DNA of 64,000 bases from Winogradskyella undariae (GTDB taxonomy: Bacteria; Bacteroidota; Bacteroidia; Flavobacteriales; Flavobacteriaceae), in NCBI RefSeq assembly GCF_013285155.1, contig NZ_JABTEL010000003.1:310001-374000 (forward strand), read 5' to 3'. Under the pieces are notes generated by a model. It did no database searches. It was not told where the DNA came from and saw only the letters and a program-made list of their open reading frames with translations. Made by a program: the position numbers and the translations under genes. Positions 34,841 through 43,489 of this stretch are shown one piece after another (the first letter of the stretch is position 1; every line of letters begins with the position of its first letter).

Positions 34841-35197
34841 ATGAGAATTTTTAAATTTATACTTTTAATTGGCTTAACACTATTAATTTTTAATTGTAAT
34901 GCAGATGATGATCAATCTAAAGAAAATAGTAACCCAAGTGCTTTTGTATTAACAGAAGGAGCAGCAACAAACATAGGCATACCTTTTAATTGGACAGCGT
35001 CTATAGATCCAGACGATGACGATGTTGTTTATGCTGTTTACTTAAATGGGCTTTTAGTAATTGAAGATTTAAACGCTTTGACTTACGTAATTGAGTATAA
35101 TCAATTTATATCTGGTGAAAATACAATTCTCGTGATTGCATCAGACGGTTTAGGAGGTGCAGCAGAACAAGAGCTTGTTGTTAATTTAATATCCTAA
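34841..35197 (+). CDS. Small lipoprotein closing cassette B
   Basis: This is a 118-residue protein. The lipobox (LLIFNC) gives lipidated Cys19, followed by an Asp-rich stretch (NADDDQS) of the kind seen on surface-exported Bacteroidetes lipoproteins. The ~95-residue mature part ('FNWTASIDPDDDDVVYAVYL', ending in a beta-strand) looks like one fibronectin III or cadherin-like sandwich. It lies 42 bases after the Lys-rich gene with no promoter between, so it is likely co-transcribed. It occupies the place of the LRR lipoprotein gene of cassette A. Confidence 0.75.
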   Translation: MRIFKFILLIGLTLLIFNCNADDDQSKENSNPSAFVLTEGAATNIGIPFNWTASIDPDDDDVVYAVYLNGLLVIEDLNALTYVIEYNQFISGENTILVIASDGLGGAAEQELVVNLIS

Positions 35198-35273
35198 AGT
35201 TATAACGAGCTATGGAAAATAAAACTAGAGCTGATAGTAATCATGTGTTTTTTTAGTATTTAGAATCTAGTTA

Positions 35274-35304
35274 AGGCTGAGTCTTTATAGGGCTCAGCTT
35301 TATT
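35274..35304 (+). terminator. Terminator at the end of cassette B
   Basis: GGCTGAGTC / GGCTCAGCT stem with one G-U pair and a T-rich tail, 77 bases after the last stop. Confidence 0.65.
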
Positions 35305-35348
35305 TATTCAGAAAATAAAAGCAGTTATTATATTTCCTTATGGAAAGC

Positions 35349-35717
35349 TTAAATAGCATTAATCAATACAAGCAACCAACCGACAACTAAAAGCAATCCT
35401 CCTATTGGAGTAATTGGTCCTAAAAACCTAAGTTTTTTATTTTTAGCATCAGATATAACCAAACCATAAATACTAAAAGAGAATAGTATAATACCAATAG
35501 TAAAACACCAATATGTTGCAGAGGTGATATTGCTTGCATTAAACCCTAAAACCAATAAAAAAATAGCATGATACATTTGGTATTTTACACCAACTTCAAA
35601 ACTATGTAATTGATCTGTAGATAAAATTTTCTTTAAGGCATGGGCCCCAAAAGCACCAAATATTACAGCTAACATGCCAAATAAAGCACCTGTAGCAATT
35701 ATAATGTGTTGCGTCAT
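35349..35717 (-). CDS. DUF423 family small membrane protein
   Basis: This 122-residue protein has four hydrophobic helices. Family hallmarks are 'GAFGAHALKKILS' and 'FEVGVKYQMYHAIFLL'. It is an inner-membrane protein of unknown function. It lies 14 bases downstream of the methyltransferase gene and is probably co-transcribed with it. Confidence 0.88.
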   Translation of the reverse strand: MTQHIIIATGALFGMLAVIFGAFGAHALKKILSTDQLHSFEVGVKYQMYHAIFLLVLGFNASNITSATYWCFTIGIILFSFSIYGLVISDAKNKKLRFLGPITPIGGLLLVVGWLLVLINAI

Positions 35718-35731
35718 TTTAATAAGTTGTA

Positions 35732-36496
35732 TTATTTATAAACTACGGGAATAATTTCACCTTTAGCTAAACAGTATTTTTCAATATCTTCATCAGAAAG
35801 CGTAGCCGTATAATCTACTTCTTCAACTTTAAAACCTATAGAGCGTAGTTTGTCAAAATAATCCCGACCGTACACACGAACGTGATCATATTGTCCAAAA
35901 ATCTTAGCTCTCTCATCTCTATCTGTAATAGAATTATCTTCAAAAGTAAACGCTCTATCTAATTCTTGTGGAATCTGAAAAATACCATAGCCACCAGGTT
36001 TCATTACTCTGTATAATTCCTGCATAGCCTTAGTGTCATCTGGGATGTGTTCTAAAACATGGTTACAGAGAATAACATCATAGCTGTTATCTTCAAAAGG
36101 TAAATCGCAAATATCCGCTTTTACATCAGCAATAGGTGATAGTAAATCTGTAGTGGTGTATTTTAAGTTTTTAAGACTTCTAAAACGTTTTAAAAAACAT
36201 TGTTCAGGAGCAAAATGAAGCACACTTTTTTCAGCAGAAAAGAAGGTTGTTTCCTTATTTAGGTACAACCATAGTAATCTGTGTCGCTCTAAACTTAATG
36301 TAGAAGGTGATAATACATTGTTTCTCTGATTACCATAACCATACGGTAAAAACGTTTTAAAACTTTTACCATCAATAGGATCCGTAAATGTGTTTCCTTT
36401 TAAAAAGAATGCCAAAATAGGACGTACCACATAGCTAAGCCTTATTAATAAAGGTCTTGGTATAGTGTTTAGAATAAGTTTAAAGAGTTTTTTCAT
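35732..36496 (-). CDS. Class I SAM-dependent methyltransferase (Methyltransf_11 type)
   Basis: This is a 254-residue protein. The SAM-binding core is around residues 105-190, with 'KADICDLPFEDNSYDVILC', 'NHVLEHIPDD' and 'MKPGGYGIFQIP'. The basic, partly hydrophobic N-terminus has no clear signal. The substrate is not determinable. The region directly before its start carries AGAG motifs that belong to the flank of a GxxExxY pseudogene. Confidence 0.85.
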   Translation of the reverse strand: MKKLFKLILNTIPRPLLIRLSYVVRPILAFFLKGNTFTDPIDGKSFKTFLPYGYGNQRNNVLSPSTLSLERHRLLWLYLNKETTFFSAEKSVLHFAPEQCFLKRFRSLKNLKYTTTDLLSPIADVKADICDLPFEDNSYDVILCNHVLEHIPDDTKAMQELYRVMKPGGYGIFQIPQELDRAFTFEDNSITDRDERAKIFGQYDHVRVYGRDYFDKLRSIGFKVEEVDYTATLSDEDIEKYCLAKGEIIPVVYK

Positions 36497-36507
36497 TTTT
36501 ATTACTC

Positions 36508-36540
36508 AGAGCTAAAAGAGATTCACAAAGTTTCGCAGAG
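36508..36540. repeat. Phased AGAG motifs on the 3' flank of the GxxExxY pseudogene
   Basis: AGAG or AAAG starts at 36508, 36517, 36527 and 36537, so spacing is 9-10 bases, close to one helical turn. This mirrors the CTCT array at 36948-36984 on the other side of the gene. Confidence 0.5.
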
Positions 36541-36543
36541 GGT

Positions 36544-36924
36544 TTACGTGACAGTATTGATGAATCTTTTTATGCCATTTTTTAAAAGTTTAGTTTTGAA
36601 ATTGAGTAATAGTCCAATAGGGTAATTTCCTAATTTCATGTAAGTCAATATTTGAGCCGTATGAACATCTGTGAATTTTTCAACTGTTTTGAGCTCAATA
36701 ACAATACTATTTTCGACTAACAAATCAATTCTATAGCCGTGATCTAGTGTTATGTCCTTGTAAGTAATGGGTTGAGTAATTTCTTTTTGAACTGAATATC
36801 ACATTTTTTTTAATTCATAAAACAAGCATTCTTGATAAGCAGATTCTAACAATCCTGGCCCAAGAGCTTTATGCACTTCAATAGCAGCTTCAATAATATT
36901 TTCTGTAATCTCATTGTAAACCAT
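36544..36924 (-). pseudogene. GxxExxY family protein broken by one nonsense codon
   Basis: From ATG (36924-36922) to TAA (36546-36544) the minus strand reads 127 codons in one frame, with a single internal TGA at 36801-36799. The first 41 codons contain the diagnostic GLLESAY (G-x2-E-x2-Y) after '[12 protein letters not shown]'. After the TGA the frame continues with 'YSVQKEITQPI', 'YRIDLLVENSIVIELKTVEK' and 'MKLGNYPIGLLLNF', matching the PD-(D/E)xK-like core. Homologs usually have a Gly at the TGA position (KK-x-GY), so a GGA to TGA change is the simplest cause. The family function is unknown; a nuclease-like fold is suggested. Confidence 0.85.
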
Positions 36925-36947
36925 ATATTTTAATTGAGCAAAATTCT

Positions 36948-36984
36948 CTCTCCGGGCACCTCTGTGTAACCTCTAAGTATCTCT
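36948..36984. repeat. Phased CTCT motifs on the 5' flank of the GxxExxY pseudogene
   Basis: CTCT starts at 36948, 36960, 36971 and 36981, spacing 12, 11 and 10 bases (for example CCTCTGTGTAACCTCTAAG). The orientation is opposite to that of the flank at 36508. Confidence 0.55.
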
Positions 36985-37040
36985 GTAAAATAATAAAAAC
37001 AAGTTAACTCAATGAAAATTATATTAATAAATAAAAATAA

Positions 37041-37814
37041 CTAAGCTTCTATTTGGCTAGAAATTAAATTATAAATACCATCCCAAAGCGCAATTCTATG
37101 CTGTAAAGCTTCTTTAGCAACTTCTAAAACCTCATTCCATTTTTGCTGATCATTACCACATAATTCTTCAATCATTTTTAAAGAAAGTGGTCCATGCTCA
37201 TCACCATCTAACTCTATATGACGTTTTAAATAGTAGGTTAATTTACTATACGTATTGTCGCTAGTTTTAGATTGGTTTATAATTTGAAAAAACATATCCG
37301 GAATCACATCTTCACGACCAAATGTAAAAGCCGAAGCAATTTTATGAGGTTCGTTAGTTGCAATAACATCAAAAGTAAAGTCTACAAATTTTGAAGTTTC
37401 AGCATTCAACTCCACTTTATTCGCTGTGTTTTTTACCGAAAAGCCATTTTGGATATGACATACAAAATTTTCAATTTGTGTTGTACTGGCATTAATTTGA
37501 TGCATGGCATCCAAATACATTTCGTAATGACTTTTAGGTTCACCTAACTCATTAATATCGCTTTCTTCTCCAAGTACAATTTCATTTATAAAACGAGCCG
37601 TCGATGGATTTTTAACCGGTGTCCAAGGAACTGCTGTGTTTGTTAAATGATTTTGAAGAGCTTTTAGTAAAGACATAAAATCCCAAACAGCATATACATG
37701 CTGCTCCATAAAGATTTTTATATCTTCAATAGAAGATAAGGCGCTATATAGTTTATGGTCGTTGAGTTCAGTTCTTAAAAGCGTTAACTCTTTTTCTAAA
37801 TGTTCAATTGTCAT
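37041..37814 (-). CDS. DUF3050 family protein (heme-oxygenase-like fold)
   Basis: This 257-residue all-helical protein starts with '[19 protein letters not shown]' and '[19 protein letters not shown]'. It contains '[15 protein letters not shown]' and the His-rich '[16 protein letters not shown]', all typical of DUF3050. Such folds often bind metal through His/Glu, but no activity is assigned. It is separated from the next leftward methionine aminopeptidase gene by only 11 bases. Confidence 0.85.
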   Translation of the reverse strand: MTIEHLEKELTLLRTELNDHKLYSALSSIEDIKIFMEQHVYAVWDFMSLLKALQNHLTNTAVPWTPVKNPSTARFINEIVLGEESDINELGEPKSHYEMYLDAMHQINASTTQIENFVCHIQNGFSVKNTANKVELNAETSKFVDFTFDVIATNEPHKIASAFTFGREDVIPDMFFQIINQSKTSDNTYSKLTYYLKRHIELDGDEHGPLSLKMIEELCGNDQQKWNEVLEVAKEALQHRIALWDGIYNLISSQIEA

Positions 37815-37825
37815 AAATAAGTTTT

Positions 37826-38644
37826 TTATAAGACTAATGCTTTTTGTCTAAATTGGTCTTCTTCTGTAGATGTAATACCTAAAGCTTCATAAACATATCC
37901 AAAAGTAGAAAGGATTTCTGGTTTTCCATCTACAATAGCAACATCGTGCTCAAAATGGACACTAGGTTTTCCGTCTTGGGTTACAATCGTCCAACCATCA
38001 CTAAGTTGTTTTATTTTATGTGTTCCTAAATTTATCATAGGTTCAATAGCAACTACCATACCTTCAATAAACTTCTTACCACGACCTCTTTTACCATAAT
38101 TAGGCATTTCTGGATCTTCGTGCATTTTTCTACCAACTCCATGACCAACTAACTCTCTAACGACACCATAACCTTCAGCTTCTGTATATTGTTGAATAGC
38201 AAAACCAACATCTCCAACACGGTTTCCGATTTTTAATTGTTCGATTCCTTTGTAAAGTGATTCTTTAGTAATCTGAATTAATTTTTTAGTTTCTTCAGCT
38301 ACATTTCCAATTTCAAAAGTGTAAGCATGATCTCCATAGAAGCCATTCATTATAGAACCACAATCAATAGAAACAATATCTCCGTCTTTTAATGGTATAT
38401 CTGTAGGTAAGCCATGTACTACGGCATCATTTACGCTACATAATAGAGTAGAAGGACAATCGTAAAGTCCTTTAAAACCAGGGATTGCACCCATGTCCCT
38501 TATGTATTCTTCTGCAATTTTATCCAAATGATTGGTGGTAACACCTTCTTTTGTTTCTTTTGCTAACATACCTAAAGTTTTAGATACGATAAGTGCGCTT
38601 ATACGCATCAATTCAATTTCCTCTGCTGTTTTTACTATAATCAT
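37826..38644 (-). CDS. map: Type I methionine aminopeptidase
   Basis: This 272-residue enzyme removes the initiator Met from new proteins. The metal-ligand motifs are '[19 protein letters not shown]', '[19 protein letters not shown]' and '[10 protein letters not shown]', with the last Glu in 'HFEHDVAI'. There is no N-terminal zinc-finger extension, as expected for bacterial Map. The C-terminus extends ~20 residues past the catalytic core. A TATCTTTG box lies 20 bases before the start. Confidence 0.95.
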   Translation of the reverse strand: MIIVKTAEEIELMRISALIVSKTLGMLAKETKEGVTTNHLDKIAEEYIRDMGAIPGFKGLYDCPSTLLCSVNDAVVHGLPTDIPLKDGDIVSIDCGSIMNGFYGDHAYTFEIGNVAEETKKLIQITKESLYKGIEQLKIGNRVGDVGFAIQQYTEAEGYGVVRELVGHGVGRKMHEDPEMPNYGKRGRGKKFIEGMVVAIEPMINLGTHKIKQLSDGWTIVTQDGKPSVHFEHDVAIVDGKPEILSTFGYVYEALGITSTEEDQFRQKALVL

Positions 38645-38663
38645 GATTCATATTATTGAGTTG

Positions 38664-38671
38664 CAAAGATA
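38664..38671 (-). promoter_or_regulatory. -7 box of the map promoter
   Basis: TATCTTTG on the minus strand, 19 bases before the ATG; full consensus match. Confidence 0.6.
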
Positions 38672-38874
38672 GGTATTCCCATTTTCTTGTTAGAGATACA
38701 GCACAAGAAATTGACGTTTTTTTAATTAGAATTTTAGAATTAAAAGTTATTCAGCCAAAAGAAAATATGAAATATTCTTTTTTTGATAATATTAAGTTTG
38801 AAAGCGTAATAATATCGGGTTTAAAATATTTCTAAAATATGATATATAACAGTTTATTAATGCGTTTTGTATTC

Positions 38875-38882
38875 TAAATTTG
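38875..38882 (+). promoter_or_regulatory. -7 box upstream of the CoA-transferase
   Basis: TAAATTTG, 20 bases before the ATG at 38903; full consensus match. Confidence 0.55.
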
Positions 38883-38902
38883 TGCTATAAAATAGATTTA
38901 TT

Positions 38903-40174
38903 ATGTACAAAACCGTTACCGCAGAAGAAGCCTTAAAAGTTGTAAAGTCTAATGATCGTGTTTATATTCAAGCAGCAGCAGCAGCTCCGCAGACGTTAGT
39001 TAAAGCATTGTCCGCAAGACATGAGGAACTTAGAAATGTAGAAGTGTGCCATTTACATACAGAAGGTGTAGCGCCTTATGCTGATCCGGCATTAAGAGAT
39101 AGTTTTCATGTGAATTCTTTTTTTATAGGAAAAAATGTAAGACATACCTTAAAAGCAGGTAATGGTTCTTATACTCCAGTTTTTTTAAGTGAATTACCAC
39201 GACTTTTTCAAGAACGTGTTTTAGATTTAGATGTCGTATTGATACATGTTTCTGTTCCCGATCGTCATGGTTATTGTTCATTAGGTGTTTCTGTAGAAGC
39301 AGTATTGGCAGCAGTAGATAATGCTAAGACTGTGATTGCTCAGGTTAATCCGCAAATGCCAAGAACTCATGGAGCAGGTATTATTCATGTTTCGGAAATA
39401 GATTATTTTGTTGAGGTAGATGAGCCACTTCCAGAACATCATATGGCAGAGCCAAGTGCTATTGAAAATATTATAGGTAATAATGTTGCGAGTTTAATTG
39501 AAGATAGAAGTACTTTGCAAATGGGTATTGGTTCTATTCCAAATGCTGTTTTAACACGCTTAACAAATCATAAAGATTTAGGACTTCATACTGAAATGTT
39601 TTCAGATGGAGTAATAGATTTAATTACTAATAATGTTATAACAGGAAATTATAAAAAGATAAATAGAGGGCGTGCATTGTCTACATTTTTAATCGGTTCT
39701 AAGCGTTTATACGATTATGTAGATGATAATCCATTTGTAGAAATGAGGGCGTCTAATTATACAAATAACACTTCATATATTAAGCAAAACCCTAAGATGG
39801 TCGCTATTAATTCAGCAATTGAGATTGATTTAACAGGGCAAGTTTGTGCAGATTCTATAGGGTCTAATATGTACTCAGGAGTTGGAGGACAAGTAGATTT
39901 TATAAGAGGAGCATCATTGAGTAAAGGCGGTAAAGCAATTATTGCGTTACCATCAGCGACAAAAAGTGGAATAAGTAGAATTGTGCCTGTATTAAAACAA
40001 GGCGCAGGAGTTGTAACATCTAGAGCACACGTACACTATGTGGTTACAGAATATGGAATTGCTAATTTATTTGGTAAAACAATTGAGAAAAGAGCTAAAG
40101 CATTAGTTGAAATAGCGCATCCAGATCATAGAGAATCTATTGATAGAGCTTACTATGATATGATTAAAAAGTAG
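38903..40174 (+). CDS. Acetyl-CoA hydrolase/transferase family protein
   Basis: This is a 423-residue CoA-transferase of the 4-hydroxybutyrate/acetyl-CoA transferase type. Signature segments are 'VSVPDRHGYCSLGVSVEA', 'LQMGIGSIPNAVL' and 'LHTEMFSDGVIDL'. The C-terminal 'VTEYGIANLFGKT' contains the Glu-containing EYG motif. It could interconvert acetyl-CoA and an acid-CoA, but sequence does not fix the substrate. It ends six bases from the convergent HAD gene. Confidence 0.88.
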   Translation: MYKTVTAEEALKVVKSNDRVYIQAAAAAPQTLVKALSARHEELRNVEVCHLHTEGVAPYADPALRDSFHVNSFFIGKNVRHTLKAGNGSYTPVFLSELPRLFQERVLDLDVVLIHVSVPDRHGYCSLGVSVEAVLAAVDNAKTVIAQVNPQMPRTHGAGIIHVSEIDYFVEVDEPLPEHHMAEPSAIENIIGNNVASLIEDRSTLQMGIGSIPNAVLTRLTNHKDLGLHTEMFSDGVIDLITNNVITGNYKKINRGRALSTFLIGSKRLYDYVDDNPFVEMRASNYTNNTSYIKQNPKMVAINSAIEIDLTGQVCADSIGSNMYSGVGGQVDFIRGASLSKGGKAIIALPSATKSGISRIVPVLKQGAGVVTSRAHVHYVVTEYGIANLFGKTIEKRAKALVEIAHPDHRESIDRAYYDMIKK

Positions 40175-40180
40175 TGATAC

Positions 40181-40579
40181 TTAAAGATGCCACCATTTTT
40201 TTGGGGGAGTTGTGATTTTGGGTTCTTCGTTGGTGATAAGTTGATAAACTTCTCCCCAACCTAGAATTCCCCCTATATTTCTATCATCAATAAATAAATC
40301 AGCATGAATTTTCCGACTTCTGCTGTCATCAAATATTTCTTCAGGAAAACTAGCGTTAACGGCATAGAACTCTATGCCGTTTTCCTTGCAAAAAACTACC
40401 GCTTCCTCTAATTTAACACCACATCTGTAGGTCCAAAGAATTAGTCTATGACCATCTTCTTGAAGACGTTTTAAAGTTTCAAATGCAAATATGCGTGTTT
40501 TACCAATCTTAGGATAGGCATCATCTACTATGGTGCCATCAAAATCTACGGCTATTATTAATCTATTCTGAAAATTCAT
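40181..40579 (-). CDS. HAD-like hydrolase of the BT0820 type
   Basis: This 132-residue protein has the HAD motif I 'VDFDGTIVDDAYP', motif II 'LILWTYRCG' and motif IV 'DLFIDDRNIG'. It lacks a cap domain, like the small BT0820 group from Bacteroides. It probably acts as a phosphohydrolase or nucleotidase. A TAACTTTG promoter box lies ahead of the start at 40600-40607. Confidence 0.85.
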   Translation of the reverse strand: MNFQNRLIIAVDFDGTIVDDAYPKIGKTRIFAFETLKRLQEDGHRLILWTYRCGVKLEEAVVFCKENGIEFYAVNASFPEEIFDDSRSRKIHADLFIDDRNIGGILGWGEVYQLITNEEPKITTPPKKWWHL

Positions 40580-40599
40580 GCTGTTTATTAATTCAAATG

Positions 40600-40607
40600 C
40601 AAAGTTA
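40600..40607 (-). promoter_or_regulatory. -7 box of the BT0820-like gene
   Basis: TAACTTTG on the minus strand, 20 bases before the ATG. Confidence 0.55.
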
Positions 40608-40621
40608 CAATATAATAAAAA

Positions 40622-42139
40622 TTATATAAGACTATGTCTTGTCATTGCTTTTGGTTGAGGTACATCTAATAATTTTAAAATAGTTGGAGCTACATCACCT
40701 AAAACACCATCTTTTATTTCTTTTAAATCTTTATCGATTAAAATAATAGGTACTGGGTTTGTTGTGTGAGCTGTATTTGGAGAACCATCAGGGTTTATCA
40801 TTGTTTCACAGTTTCCGTGATCAGCAATTAATAGCGTAGTATAACCATTTTCTAAAGCAGTAGTTACAACATCAGTTACACATTTGTCAACATGTTCACA
40901 GGCTTGGATAGCAGCTTCCATAACACCAGTATGGCCAACCATATCTCCATTTGCAAAATTAAGACAAACAAAATCTACGTCACCTTTTTCTAACTCTGGT
41001 ACTAAAGCGTCTCTTAATTCGTAAGCGCTCATTTCAGGCATTAAATCGTAAGTCGCAACTTTTGGAGAGTTTCTTAGGATTCTAGTTTCACCTTCAAAAG
41101 GTTTTTCTTGTCCACCTGAAAAGAAAAATGTTACGTGAGGATACTTTTCAGTTTCAGCAATACGTATTTGTTTTTTGTTGTGTTTTTCTAAAATCTCACC
41201 TAATGTTTCTTTTAAATTATCTTTATTGAAAACAACGTTGATACCTTTGTATTTATCGTCGTAATTAGTTAAAGTTACATAGTGAAGATTTAACTTATGC
41301 ATATTAAATTCATGAAAATCACTTTGAGTTAACACTTCTGTTAACTGACGTCCACGATCTGTTCTAAAATTAAAGAATATAACAACATCATCATCTTTAA
41401 TTGTAGTAAGAGGTTGGTTGTTAGCGTCTGTAGCGATTAGAGGTTTAATAAACTCATCAGTAACGTCATTTTCGTAATTATCTTTAATAGACTGTACGAT
41501 GTTTTGAGTTTTATCTCCTTCAGCATGTACTAAAGCATCATAAGCTAATTTTACACGTTCCCAACGTTTATCTCTATCCATTGCATAATAACGACCTGTT
41601 ACAGTTGCTACTTTTGCAGAATTGTTTTCTAAATGTTTTTCTAAGTCAGTAATAAAACCAGCTCCAGATTTAGGATCTACATCTCTACCATCCGTAAAGG
41701 CATGTACAAATACATTTTCTAAACCATAATCATTAGTAGCATCTAGTAATCCGTAAAGGTGTTTAATATGAGAGTGTACACCACCATTACTAACTAAACC
41801 TAATAAGTGTACATTTTTATTGTTAGTTTTTGCGTATTCAAAAGCTGATTTTAAAACAGCTTCTTCTCGGAGTGTTTTATTTTCAACAGCAAGATTAATT
41901 TTTACTAAATCTTGGTATACAATTCTACCTGCACCCAAATTCATGTGTCCAACTTCACTGTTTCCCATTTGTCCTTCAGGTAAACCAACATGTAAACCGT
42001 CTGTCCTTAAACTTGCACTTGGATACTTCGTGTATAACGAGTCAATAAATGGAGTTTGTGCATTGTCAATAGCCGAAACTTTAGGATCAGGTGATTTTCC
42101 CCAACCGTCTAAAATCATTAAAATAACCTTCTTGTTCAT
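40622..42139 (-). CDS. gpmI: 2,3-bisphosphoglycerate-independent phosphoglycerate mutase
   Basis: This 505-residue glycolytic enzyme interconverts 3- and 2-phosphoglycerate with Mn2+. The alkaline-phosphatase-like metal sites include Asp11 (ILDGWG), the phosphoserine Ser61 (MGNSEVGHMNLGAG), 'FTDGRDVDP', 'NFANGDMVGHTG' and 'IADHGNCE'. The length is normal. A TATCTTTG box sits 20 bases before the start. Confidence 0.97.
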   Translation of the reverse strand: MNKKVILMILDGWGKSPDPKVSAIDNAQTPFIDSLYTKYPSASLRTDGLHVGLPEGQMGNSEVGHMNLGAGRIVYQDLVKINLAVENKTLREEAVLKSAFEYAKTNNKNVHLLGLVSNGGVHSHIKHLYGLLDATNDYGLENVFVHAFTDGRDVDPKSGAGFITDLEKHLENNSAKVATVTGRYYAMDRDKRWERVKLAYDALVHAEGDKTQNIVQSIKDNYENDVTDEFIKPLIATDANNQPLTTIKDDDVVIFFNFRTDRGRQLTEVLTQSDFHEFNMHKLNLHYVTLTNYDDKYKGINVVFNKDNLKETLGEILEKHNKKQIRIAETEKYPHVTFFFSGGQEKPFEGETRILRNSPKVATYDLMPEMSAYELRDALVPELEKGDVDFVCLNFANGDMVGHTGVMEAAIQACEHVDKCVTDVVTTALENGYTTLLIADHGNCETMINPDGSPNTAHTTNPVPIILIDKDLKEIKDGVLGDVAPTILKLLDVPQPKAMTRHSLI

Positions 42140-42158
42140 TTGTATAAAATTTGTTCCT

Positions 42159-42166
42159 CAAAGATA
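42159..42166 (-). promoter_or_regulatory. -7 box of the gpmI promoter
   Basis: TATCTTTG on the minus strand, 19 bases before the ATG; full consensus match. Confidence 0.6.
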
Positions 42167-42400
42167 ACACTTACAACGCTATTACAAATCTGTAACAAGA
42201 AAAAATTTAACATATTAAAGTTATTTTAAGTTTTTGTAACTTGTTGGTAACCTTTTGTTTAAAATTTTATAGAATGTTAACAAATTAATTTTCATAGTGT
42301 TAAATAATTGTTGTAAATTAAGCCTTACTGTAACACTTTCAGTATTTTATCGTCTATTTAGTATAGTTAAAAAATAAATTAATTAATAAAAACTTTCATC

Positions 42401-42796
42401 ATGAGAAAATTACTAGTCGTATTGACCTTAGCAATAGGTTTTTCAGTTTCAAATTTAAATGCATTTAATGAAATTAAACCTTTAGATAAAAATGAAGTTA
42501 TTGATAAAAAAGGAGATATAGCTGCTTTGTGTAAAGCTGTTGCAAAAGGTAATTTAGAAGAAGTAAATAAGCTGATTAAATCAGGGGTAGATGTTAATGA
42601 AAAGTCTAACGGTTTAATGCCAATCCATTATGCTGCAAAATATAATCGTGTAGAAATTATTAAAGTATTAATTACAGCAGGTTCAGAGATTCATAAACCT
42701 TGTGATATGGGTTATACAGCTTTAAATTATGCTAAAAAATCTAACGCTAAAGAAGCAGAATTGTTTCTTATGCGATTCAAAAATAAAAATGTCTAG
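42401..42796 (+). CDS. Secreted ankyrin-repeat protein
   Basis: This is a 131-residue protein. The signal peptide (~21 residues, ending NLNA) is followed by two ankyrin repeats ('GLMPIHYAAKYNRVEIIKVL', 'GYTALNYAKKSNAKEAELFL') preceded by a half repeat. It is probably a periplasmic protein-interaction module. The gene stands alone with its own terminator. Confidence 0.82.
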   Translation: MRKLLVVLTLAIGFSVSNLNAFNEIKPLDKNEVIDKKGDIAALCKAVAKGNLEEVNKLIKSGVDVNEKSNGLMPIHYAAKYNRVEIIKVLITAGSEIHKPCDMGYTALNYAKKSNAKEAELFLMRFKNKNV

Positions 42797-42826
42797 AAGT
42801 AGATAAACATTTAAGTTAGTTAGTTT

Positions 42827-42851
42827 AAAAAGCACCCACTGGGTGCTTTTT
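42827..42851 (+). terminator. Terminator after the ankyrin gene
   Basis: AAAAAGCACCC-ACT-GGGTGCTTTTT, a perfect stem with a T-run. Confidence 0.92.
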
Positions 42852-42941
42852 GTATTTTATAAATATTTTAACATCGACAACAAGCTAGTAGTGATAAAGA
42901 GGAGTAAAAATGATTTACTTTTATCCCTTTATTTATAACTT

Positions 42942-43367
42942 ATGAATTATCAGTTTAAAATTCTTTCAAACGAAGAATTAGAAAAGATTGTCCCTTTAGT
43001 TTATGAACTTAATAATGCTAAAATAAGTTTAGATATTCTGAAATCTCGTTTTAACGAAATGAAAGATCAGAATTACGAATGTGCTGTTATTACAATTGAT
43101 GAAGACGTAATTGGGGTTGCAGGTATGTGGTTCTGTACACGTCACTATATGGGGAAATCTGTAGAGTTAGATCATGTGTATATTCAATCTGAGCATAGAG
43201 GAAATGGTTTAGGAAAACAATTTATGGCTTGGGTTAATACCTATGTAAAAGAAAAAGGTTGTAATTCCATTGAATTAAATACTTATGTGCAAAATTACCC
43301 TTCACATAAATTTTATTATAATGAAGGGTTTCAAGTTTTAGGTTATCATTTTTTGAAGAAAATCTAA
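42942..43367 (+). CDS. GNAT family N-acetyltransferase
   Basis: This 141-residue protein has the acetyl-CoA loop 'SEHRGNGLGKQFMAWV' (R-G-x-G-x-G type) and the C-terminal 'NYPSHKFYYNEGFQVLGYHF'. The substrate is unknown. Confidence 0.88.
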   Translation: MNYQFKILSNEELEKIVPLVYELNNAKISLDILKSRFNEMKDQNYECAVITIDEDVIGVAGMWFCTRHYMGKSVELDHVYIQSEHRGNGLGKQFMAWVNTYVKEKGCNSIELNTYVQNYPSHKFYYNEGFQVLGYHFLKKI

Positions 43368-43489
43368 AATATTTATTATGTGGACAAATAATTAAGTAGA
43401 TAAGTAAAAAAGAATCGAAAATTCAATAGGGCTTATAAAAGTAGGAAATAAGCAGGTAATAAATTATATACGTCTTGAGTTAATCATAG

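Noticed and set aside
14431..35197. Polysaccharide utilisation locus
   Set aside because: Propeller sensors and LamG domains hint at it, but there are no SusC/SusD pairs and no glycoside hydrolases or lyases.
43368..43489. RNA gene or terminator between the convergent GNAT and TPR genes
   Set aside because: No stable inverted repeat with a T-run and no tRNA-like fold was seen.
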